In this document: positions 57,058 through 64,000 of the stretch, piece after piece
Layout of the letters: each line of letters begins with the position of its first letter
Position numbering within the stretch: position 1 is the stretch's first letter
Assembly (NCBI RefSeq): GCF_003987255.1
Contig: NZ_PIQC01000001.1
Location: 62,001 to 126,000, forward strand
Length of the DNA: 64,000 nucleotides
Source: Idiomarina ramblicola
GTDB lineage: Bacteria > Pseudomonadota > Gammaproteobacteria > Enterobacterales > Alteromonadaceae
Direction: 5' to 3'
Made by a program: the position numbers and the translations under genes
The notes under the pieces: generated by a model
Database searches by the model: none
What the model was told of the DNA's origin: nothing
Seen by the model: the letters and a program-made list of their open reading frames with translations, nothing else

Positions 57058-58512
57058 ATGAGTCACAAAACAAAAGCACCCAGTTTATTACAGGCGCTCA
57101 TCCCTTTACTTGCGCTGATTGCGATGTTGTCTTCATCGGTTTATTTGTTCGGAGAGGATTCTTCTTACGGGCCTAATCAAATAGCCTTGTTGGTAGCAGC
57201 CGGTATTGCCGTCATTATCGGTTTTCGAAATGGTTTTAGCTGGCAACAAATAGAAGAGGGTATCACCGAAGGCATTTCCGTTGCTCTTGGAGCGATGTTG
57301 ATTATTCTCGCTGTTGGCTCATTAATTGGTACCTGGCTGTTGTCGGGGACCGTTCCCACACTTATTTATTTTGGCCTCGAATTATTGAATCCAAGTCTAT
57401 TTTACGCTGCAAGCTGCATTATTTGTGGCGTGGTTGCACTGTCTATCGGCAGCTCGTGGACAACCGCCGCGACTATTGGTGTGGCTTTAATGGGCGTAGC
57501 GTCCGGAATGGGGTTAGAACCGGGTATAGCGGCGGGTGCGATTGTATCCGGTGCCTACTTCGGCGATAAAATGTCACCACTGTCCGACACCACCAACTTA
57601 GCGCCGGCCGTTTCCGGAACGGAATTGTTTGCTCATATTCGCTATATGGGCTACACCGCAGGACCGGCGTTTGTGATTTCAGTTGTGTTGTTCTTAATTT
57701 TAGGCCTTAATGCCGACACTAACGTCAGTTTACAGCGTCTTGAACTTATGCAGGAGCAACTGCAAGCAACCTTTAATATCGGCTGGGAAATGCTAGTGCC
57801 ATTGGCGATATTGCTCTATTTGGCGGCCACCCGTAAACCGGCTTTACCGACGGTATTCTTCGGTGCATTACTGGGTGGTATCTGGGCGCTTATATTCCAG
57901 CCTGAAATGATCAGTCAAATTGCCGGTGAGCAAGGCTGGGTGCCAGCGATTAAAGTCGTTTGGCTGGCTTTGTCTGACGGCGTTTCGGTTAGTACTGGTA
58001 GTGCCAATTTGGACTCTCTGCTAAGTGGCGGCGGAATGGTTTCAATGTTAAATACCGTCTGGCTTATTCTGAGTGCGATGACGTTTGGCGCTATCATGGA
58101 AAAGGTTGGCTTGTTGGAGCGCTTCATCCGCGGCATGCTAAAATCAGCTAAAAGTGTGGGCTCGCTGATTACTGGCACCATTTTTACTTGTTTTGGAGCC
58201 AACGTTTTAACCGCGGACCAATACATGGCGATTGTTCTGCCCGGGCGTATGTTTAAAGAAGAGTATGAAAAACGTAATCTGGACCCCAGAGTACTGTCCC
58301 GTACGCTGGAAGACAGCGGCACCATTACCTCCGCGCTGATCCCATGGAACACCTGTGGTGCTTATATGTTCTCAGTACTTGCAGTAAGCCCATTTGAGTA
58401 CGGTATTTATGCGTTCTTTAACTACCTGACACCGCTTATTGCCATTGTATTTGCTTACACAGGCTGGACAATACTGTATCTAAATCCTAAAGAAGAAGCT
58501 GCTAAGGCTTAA
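57058..58512 (+). CDS. NhaC-family Na+/H+ antiporter
   Basis: A 484-residue protein with about eleven TM helices. Family markers: GDKMSPLSDTTNLAP near residues 170-184, and the GAMLIILAVGSLIGTWLLSG helix. NhaC proteins exchange sodium for protons. The pairing with an NSS carrier suggests sodium-coupled amino-acid uptake. pepN starts 18 bases downstream on the same strand. Confidence 0.92.
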   Translation: MSHKTKAPSLLQALIPLLALIAMLSSSVYLFGEDSSYGPNQIALLVAAGIAVIIGFRNGFSWQQIEEGITEGISVALGAMLIILAVGSLIGTWLLSGTVPTLIYFGLELLNPSLFYAASCIICGVVALSIGSSWTTAATIGVALMGVASGMGLEPGIAAGAIVSGAYFGDKMSPLSDTTNLAPAVSGTELFAHIRYMGYTAGPAFVISVVLFLILGLNADTNVSLQRLELMQEQLQATFNIGWEMLVPLAILLYLAATRKPALPTVFFGALLGGIWALIFQPEMISQIAGEQGWVPAIKVVWLALSDGVSVSTGSANLDSLLSGGGMVSMLNTVWLILSAMTFGAIMEKVGLLERFIRGMLKSAKSVGSLITGTIFTCFGANVLTADQYMAIVLPGRMFKEEYEKRNLDPRVLSRTLEDSGTITSALIPWNTCGAYMFSVLAVSPFEYGIYAFFNYLTPLIAIVFAYTGWTILYLNPKEEAAKA

Positions 58513-58530
58513 TCAAGACAGAAGGAAGCT

Positions 58531-61122
58531 ATGACTCAATTACCAAAGGCGAAATATCGTAAAGATTACCAAGCACCTGAATTCACGATAACGGATGTCG
58601 ATTTAACCTTTGATCTTCATCCGACAGAAACTCGGGTAAAGAGCGTCTTAAAAGTTGTACGGCAAGGCGAACATGAAAAGCCTTTGGTACTTGATGGTGA
58701 ACAGTTAACGTTACTGAGCATTAAAGTTAATGGGGAAGAGGTTGCTGAAGACTTATATCAGCATGATGAACAAAACCTTACTCTCAAAACTTCTCTCAAT
58801 TCGTTTACCCTGGAAATTGAAAACAGTGTGAATCCAACCGCTAATGAAGCGTTGGAAGGACTTTACCTGGCGGAAGATACCTTCTGTACACAATGCGAGG
58901 CAGAGGGTTTTCGTCGAATAACCTATTATCTTGACCGCCCGGATGTTTTAGCCAAATTCACCACCACCGTTATTGCCGATAAGAGTGACTTTCCTTACCT
59001 CCTATCAAATGGTAACCGAATCAAAAACCTTGAACTTGAAAATGGCAAACATTTGGCTACCTGGCAGGACCCTTTTCCTAAGCCTTGTTACTTGTTCGCT
59101 CTCGTTGCCGGCGACTTTGATGTGTTGCGTGATGAGTTTACCACTCGCGAAGGGCGCAGTGTTGATTTAGAGCTATTTGTTGATAAAGGCAACCTCGATC
59201 GGGCGGACCACGCTATGTTATCGCTTAAAAATGCGATGAAGTGGGACGAAGAACGTTTTGATCTGGTTTACGACCTGGATATCTACATGGTCGTAGCTGT
59301 CGACTTCTTCAACATGGGCGCGATGGAAAATAAAGGCCTGAATGTATTTAACGCAAAGTATGTACTAGCGAATCCGAAAACGGCAACAGATCAGGATTTT
59401 CTCAACGTTGAATCTGTTATTGGGCATGAGTACTTCCACAACTGGACCGGCAACCGGGTCACCTGTCGAGACTGGTTTCAACTGAGCTTAAAAGAAGGGC
59501 TAACAGTATTTCGAGATCAAGAGTTCAGTTCTGATTTAGGCTCTCGTGCCGTTAACCGAATTCAGGATGTTAGGGTTATTCGCAGTCACCAATTTACTGA
59601 AGACTCAGGCCCAATGGCGCATCCCATTAGACCAGACAAAGTGGTTCAGATGAACAACTTTTATACGGTAACGGTCTATAACAAGGGCGCTGAAGTAATT
59701 CGTATGATTCATACCTTGCTAGGTGAAGCTGGCTTTCAAAAAGGTATGAAGCTTTATTTTGAGCGCCATGACGGCAACGCCGTTACCTGTGAAGATTTTG
59801 TCAAAGCCATGGAAGATGCTAACGACCAAGATTTTAGTGTTTTTCGTAACTGGTACTCGCAGGCAGGAACACCGGTTGTGACAGTTGACGAGTCGTACGA
59901 TGAAAAAGAGAAGCGACTGACATTGGTATTAAAGCAATCAACCGCTTCAACACCAGGGCAAGAAGAAAAGGCCCCGTTTCATATTCCCGTTAAATGGTCA
60001 GCGTACAGCCAACAGGGGCAACGATTGTCATTAGGCCATGATGACGTCCTGCATTTGCAAGACGCTGAAGCAACTTTTACTTTTGATAACGTGCCTGAGA
60101 AGCCTATTTTGTCCTTGTTTGACAACTTTTCAGCCCCAGTAAAAGTAAAACGGTCGTTAACGGGCGACGAGCTAAGAGTATTGCTTGCTCATAGTGACGA
60201 TGACTTTAGCCGCTGGGATGCTGCCCAGTCTCTATTTACGCGCATTATAGAAAAAGCCATTGCGAACGAAGGTGATGCGGAATTATCGGAAGAAACGGTT
60301 CAAGCTTGCCAAAATTTACTTCGCGCCAATACCGATCCAGCACTTAAAGCGCTGGCATTAACTTTACCGACTGCATCAACTATCGCTGACGGTTATAAAA
60401 TCATTCCGGTTGAAGCAATTAATACTCAGTTGAAATTGTTAAAACTGAAATTGGCTGAGGCGTTACAAGATGATTTCAAAAATCTTCTGGATGCTTGTGT
60501 ATCGAGCAAAGCTTATCAGTTAAATGGTGAGGATATAGCTAAGCGTCAATTGAAGCAGGTTTGCCTGAGTTACTTAGCTGAGCTTGGCGACAAGACTTCC
60601 AGTGACCTGAAACAGCAATTTGAGTTGGCCGACAACTTAACGGATCAGCTTGGTGCTTTACAGGCCAGCGTCTGGGCGAATAACGCGGTGGCTGCACCGT
60701 TGTTAACTCAGTTTGAGGAACAATGGCGCGGTGAAAAACTGGTGATGGACAAATGGTTCAGTACTCAGGCGCTTGCTAATAATGATAAAACGGTTGAACG
60801 AATTAAGAAATTAATGACGCATTCGGATTTTTCAATGAAAAACCCCAATCGTATTTATTCACTGTTAGCGGCATTTACTCAGAATCAACCGCAATTCCAC
60901 CGAGCTGATGGAGCAGGGTACGAGTTGATTGGCGAGATAATCCAGCAGTTAAATGACAGTAACCCGCAGGTTGCTTCACGGCTACTATCTGCTTTTGTTA
61001 GTTGGCGCCGATATGACGAAAATCGTCAGCGCTTAATGCGAGAACAGCTTGAGTCTTTACGCCGGCTGCCCAATTTAGCCAGTGATTTATTTGAAAAAGT
61101 AGAAAGTTGTCTAACTGAATAA
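58531..61122 (+). CDS. pepN: Aminopeptidase N
   Basis: An 863-residue M1 aminopeptidase (E. coli 870). The exopeptidase motif GAMENKG lies near residues 264-270, and zinc motif HEYFHNW near 300 with the Glu ligand in LKEGLTVFRDQEFSSD. The C-terminal ARM-like domain follows. It is the major cytoplasmic aminopeptidase, finishing peptides made by Clp and other proteases. It lies directly after the two transporters. Confidence 0.97.
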   Translation: MTQLPKAKYRKDYQAPEFTITDVDLTFDLHPTETRVKSVLKVVRQGEHEKPLVLDGEQLTLLSIKVNGEEVAEDLYQHDEQNLTLKTSLNSFTLEIENSVNPTANEALEGLYLAEDTFCTQCEAEGFRRITYYLDRPDVLAKFTTTVIADKSDFPYLLSNGNRIKNLELENGKHLATWQDPFPKPCYLFALVAGDFDVLRDEFTTREGRSVDLELFVDKGNLDRADHAMLSLKNAMKWDEERFDLVYDLDIYMVVAVDFFNMGAMENKGLNVFNAKYVLANPKTATDQDFLNVESVIGHEYFHNWTGNRVTCRDWFQLSLKEGLTVFRDQEFSSDLGSRAVNRIQDVRVIRSHQFTEDSGPMAHPIRPDKVVQMNNFYTVTVYNKGAEVIRMIHTLLGEAGFQKGMKLYFERHDGNAVTCEDFVKAMEDANDQDFSVFRNWYSQAGTPVVTVDESYDEKEKRLTLVLKQSTASTPGQEEKAPFHIPVKWSAYSQQGQRLSLGHDDVLHLQDAEATFTFDNVPEKPILSLFDNFSAPVKVKRSLTGDELRVLLAHSDDDFSRWDAAQSLFTRIIEKAIANEGDAELSEETVQACQNLLRANTDPALKALALTLPTASTIADGYKIIPVEAINTQLKLLKLKLAEALQDDFKNLLDACVSSKAYQLNGEDIAKRQLKQVCLSYLAELGDKTSSDLKQQFELADNLTDQLGALQASVWANNAVAAPLLTQFEEQWRGEKLVMDKWFSTQALANNDKTVERIKKLMTHSDFSMKNPNRIYSLLAAFTQNQPQFHRADGAGYELIGEIIQQLNDSNPQVASRLLSAFVSWRRYDENRQRLMREQLESLRRLPNLASDLFEKVESCLTE

Positions 61123-61145
61123 TTATTTAAAGGTATAACGCAACG

Positions 61146-61373
61146 GTGACCATCGAGTATGTTTTTGGCCTGAGCATGAGCTATCAAGAGTATTGTGATG
61201 TGTATTACAGCAAAGGCTATCAACAAGTCGTTGTAACGACGGATAACGGCACGCGGGTTGCACTTCCCGCGGGTCGCTTAATCCCTTTTATTGACAGTCA
61301 GGGCATTCATGGGCGCTTTGTTTTACAAGTTGATCATCAGCAAAAATTTGTGGGGCTAAAACGACTGCCATAG
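61146..61373 (+). CDS. DUF2835-family small protein
   Basis: A 75-residue protein starting at GTG. Matches DUF2835: SYQEYCDVYYSKGYQQVVVTT near the start and GRLIPFIDSQGIHGRF. A beta-rich fold, no known function. It is 23 bases after pepN. Confidence 0.85.
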   Translation: MTIEYVFGLSMSYQEYCDVYYSKGYQQVVVTTDNGTRVALPAGRLIPFIDSQGIHGRFVLQVDHQQKFVGLKRLP

Positions 61374-61569
61374 AGTCCATTCAATTAATCCTAATAGTTA
61401 TTTTGTCTTACCAGCCATATCTGGTCTAAACACCTGTTTTTAGCGCGAATAAGCGTTGAAACCCCAGTCTAAATGTTCGACAATAACATCAATCATATAT
61501 TCTCTGGCCGTGGGCCGCATTTGGGCTTGCCTACGACGTTTCACCAACAACCTCAAGGACTCTGTAATT

Positions 61570-64000
61570 ATGTCGTTGGTCGATAGTCAATCTCCGGTTT
61601 TACTGGAAAAAGTCGTTGAATTGATAAATAAAAAAGTTCCTTCCTCTCAAGCGCATCTAGTAGCAGATTTTGCCAAGCGCCTATATCGTAATATTGCCAG
61701 TGATGACTTAACCAACCGCCACGACAGTGACATGTATGGTGCGGTTTTGGGCTTGTGGCACAGCTTTAATGAGTACAAGTCCGGCGATCAAGCGTTAATA
61801 AAAGTCTATAACCCGGAAGTTCCAACCGACGGCTGGGAGTCACCGCATACCATTATTGAAATTATTCAAAGTGACATGCCGTTCATGGTTGATTCTGTCC
61901 GTATGGCACTAGCTCGTCTTGGAATCACGTCGCATTTGCTTTTGCACATGCCGCTAAGCCATAAAAGAGATAAAAAAGGTCAAGTCACAGAGCTGCAGAA
62001 ACCGGGTACCCGTAATGACGATAACTACGTCGACACCGTTTTTCTTATAGAGATAGATCGCCAGACCAGTAAAAAAGAAATTAAAGCGTTAAAAAGTGAA
62101 TTAGTTTCGGTCATGGAAGAAATCAGTCTTGCTGTGGAAGACTGGCAGCCGATGCGTAAACGTTTGCAGACGGTTTCAGAGCAACTGAATCACGATTATT
62201 ATCCGGGCACCAAGAAAGAGAAGAAAGAAATACAGCAGTTTTTGCAATGGCTGGCCAACGATAACTTTACTTTAACTGGGTATCGTTCTTACGAGTTAAC
62301 GCCGGTAAAAGGCGACTATGAGCTCAAACAGGTAAAAGATTCCAGCCTTGGCCTAATGAAGAATTCGGTTAGCGATAAAGGACGTTTAGTTTCGAGCCTA
62401 CCAGAAGATGCCCGGGAAATTACTCACAACGATCGTTTATTGTTGTTAACTAAGACAAACTCCAAATCCCGAGTGCATCGTCCAGCTTATTCAGATTACA
62501 TTGGCGTCAAACGTTTTGATGAAAACGGGGAAGTGGTAGGTGAGGACCGCTTTATCGGTTTGTACTCAGCTAATTTCTATAACAACAGTGCACGTGATAT
62601 TCCCCTCGTTAGCGAAAAAATATCACGAGTCTTGGATATGTCAGGCTTTGCGCCTCAGTCTCACGCAGCCAAAGCATTGCTGAATATTTTAGAAACTTAC
62701 CCTCGTGACGAAATTGTACAAGCAGAAGAAGACGACTTATTGACCGTCGGCCTCGGCGTTTTGCAAATGCAAGAGCGTGATATGACTCGGGCTTTTTTGC
62801 GCCGTGATATTTTCGGCCGCTTTATGTCGTGCATGGTTTACGTGCCTAAAGAACGCTACAACACTTTATTACGCCAAAGAACTCAAAGTGTTTTGGCACG
62901 CACGCTGAAAACTGAATATGACGTCGATTTTACCACTTATTTTTCAGAGTCCTCATTAGCGAGAACACATTACACCGTGCGTTTGAGCCAAGACCATCAG
63001 GATGTGAACGTGAATGAACTAGAACAGAATTTAATTGAAGCGGCCCGCACCTGGGAAGACAACTTTGAACGCATTTTGCAGTCAACTTTTGGCGAAGCAA
63101 ATGCGACACGCTTAAATAAAAGATATTCAATGGCTTTTCCGAGAGCCTACAAAGAAGACGTTCTCCCATCCGTTGCTATTTCTGATATTAAGCAGCTGGA
63201 ATCGTTAAATGACGAACATAAACTGGGGATGGTTTTATACCGTGCGCAGGAAGAAAAGGACGACAGCAAGCATCTGCACCTGAAGTTATTCCATAAGGAT
63301 GAACCTATTCATCTGTCAGATGTATTGCCTATGTTGGAAAACTTCGGGTTGCGTGTCATTGGGGAAAGCCCGTACCAGATAAAAGCCGCAGATGGCGATA
63401 TTTACTGGGTACTAGACTTCCACATGCTCCACACAGCAGGCTCGCTTAACCTGGAAGAGAGTCGTGAGACATTCCAGGAGGCTTTTGCCTTAGTCTGGAA
63501 CGGTAAGCTGGAAGACGATGGCTTTAACCGACTCGTACTTGGCGCTGGGATGAACGGTCGTCAGGCAACGATTTTGCGTATGCTGGCAAAATACATGCGC
63601 CAAATAGGCACAACCTTCAGCCAAAGTTACATAGAAAGTACGTTCAGCAAGTATCCATTATTAGCAAAACTGGTTGTAAAAATGTTTTACAGCAAGTTTG
63701 AGCCGGGTACGAAAGGTGCTGAGAAGAAAATCGAAGCGCTTCATACCCGCATTAACACCGAACTGGATAACGTTGCTAACCTTGACGATGACCGGATTAT
63801 TCGTCGTTACGTTGAACTGATTGATGCGGCATTACGCACCAACTTCTTCCAACAAGACGAACAAGGTAACGATAAACCTTATATTTCGGTTAAGTTCTTA
63901 CCTGAGTTAGTACCGGAAATGCCGTTACCTCTGCCTAAGTTCGAGATCTTTGTCTATTCTCCTCGAGTAGAGGGTGTGCATCTTCGGGGCGGAAAAGTCG
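61570..64000 (+). CDS. gdhB: NAD-specific glutamate dehydrogenase, large form, 3' part beyond the right edge
   Basis: The first 810 codons of the roughly 1600-residue GDH-180 family, open to the last base. The ATG at 61570 gives MSLVDSQSP. The N-terminal part has the family ACT-like regulatory region, with IIEIIQSDMPFMVDSVRMAL (landmark). The catalytic domain lies beyond the edge. It oxidatively deaminates glutamate to 2-oxoglutarate; in the relatives known it serves catabolism and is allosterically activated by amino acids. With ald and pepN this points to an amino-acid-based diet. Confidence 0.93.
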   Translation, partial: MSLVDSQSPVLLEKVVELINKKVPSSQAHLVADFAKRLYRNIASDDLTNRHDSDMYGAVLGLWHSFNEYKSGDQALIKVYNPEVPTDGWESPHTIIEIIQSDMPFMVDSVRMALARLGITSHLLLHMPLSHKRDKKGQVTELQKPGTRNDDNYVDTVFLIEIDRQTSKKEIKALKSELVSVMEEISLAVEDWQPMRKRLQTVSEQLNHDYYPGTKKEKKEIQQFLQWLANDNFTLTGYRSYELTPVKGDYELKQVKDSSLGLMKNSVSDKGRLVSSLPEDAREITHNDRLLLLTKTNSKSRVHRPAYSDYIGVKRFDENGEVVGEDRFIGLYSANFYNNSARDIPLVSEKISRVLDMSGFAPQSHAAKALLNILETYPRDEIVQAEEDDLLTVGLGVLQMQERDMTRAFLRRDIFGRFMSCMVYVPKERYNTLLRQRTQSVLARTLKTEYDVDFTTYFSESSLARTHYTVRLSQDHQDVNVNELEQNLIEAARTWEDNFERILQSTFGEANATRLNKRYSMAFPRAYKEDVLPSVAISDIKQLESLNDEHKLGMVLYRAQEEKDDSKHLHLKLFHKDEPIHLSDVLPMLENFGLRVIGESPYQIKAADGDIYWVLDFHMLHTAGSLNLEESRETFQEAFALVWNGKLEDDGFNRLVLGAGMNGRQATILRMLAKYMRQIGTTFSQSYIESTFSKYPLLAKLVVKMFYSKFEPGTKGAEKKIEALHTRINTELDNVANLDDDRIIRRYVELIDAALRTNFFQQDEQGNDKPYISVKFLPELVPEMPLPLPKFEIFVYSPRVEGVHLRGGKV

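Overview
The window is a chromosomal stretch of a gammaproteobacterium of the Alteromonadales type, most likely Idiomarina or a close relative. I infer this from the conserved blocks cspD-clpS-clpA-infA-aat-trxB-lrp-ftsK-lolA-rarA-serS and uvrY-uvrC-pgsA-tRNA(Gly-Cys-Leu), moderate base composition, a large NAD-glutamate dehydrogenase, and many genes for peptide and amino-acid use. I see no insertion sequence, prophage, CRISPR array, rRNA or origin. Coding density is very high, and five convergent gene pairs abut or overlap at their 3' ends.

Layout. 1-2.9 kb: a chemoreceptor running off the left edge, a Fic-fold protein with a destroyed active site, and tRNA-Pro(GGG). 3-5.8 kb: divergent yejM and yejK. 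5.8-10.6 kb: the N-degron block (cspD, clpS, clpA, infA, bpt, aat). 10.6-13.5 kb: trxB, alanine dehydrogenase and lrp. 13.5-19.6 kb: ftsK-lolA-rarA-crcB-serS. 19.6-22 kb: a tusDCBE sulfur-relay operon, yccA and tRNA-Ser(TGA). 22-24.4 kb: a DUF3667-like membrane protein, a TesB-like thioesterase and an AlkA-like glycosylase. 24.5-28 kb: a uvrY homologue with a non-phosphorylatable receiver domain, uvrC, pgsA and three tRNAs. 28-31 kb: the ydbH-ynbE-ydbL envelope operon. 31-38.8 kb: accessory genes (an orphan cysteine-rich/TPR-like protein, alkB, GNAT, cytochrome b561 with a PepSY lipoprotein, a PagL-like lipid A deacylase, a LysR-LysE pair, a tandem QueD-like protein, an M23 peptidase). 38.8-46.9 kb: M61 peptidase, a PilZ/LytS/LytTR/lipoprotein operon, pyk, msrB and a DUF2989 lipoprotein. 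47-55.5 kb: long-form GAPDH, M14 carboxypeptidase, AGCS transporter, zinc-ribbon protein, yeaC, msrC, a small acidic protein, proQ and prc. 55.6-64 kb: NSS and NhaC transporters, pepN, a DUF2835 protein and the 5' part of NAD-glutamate dehydrogenase.

How the genes work together. Bpt and Aat add N-terminal leucine or phenylalanine to substrates that ClpS delivers to ClpA. PepN, M61, M14 and Prc generate or trim peptides. Ald and NAD-GDH deaminate amino acids, the AGCS and NSS carriers probably import them with sodium, NhaC exchanges sodium for protons, and LysE exports excess. AlkB, the AlkA-like enzyme and UvrC are DNA-repair functions.

Most worth a second look: the catalytically dead Fic protein with a hairpin over its translation start, the pseudo-receiver UvrY preceded by a perfect CpxR-type box (a near match lies upstream of the orphan cysteine-rich gene), the tandem QueD-like protein with complementary motif losses, and the PilZ-LytS-LytTR-lipoprotein operon.
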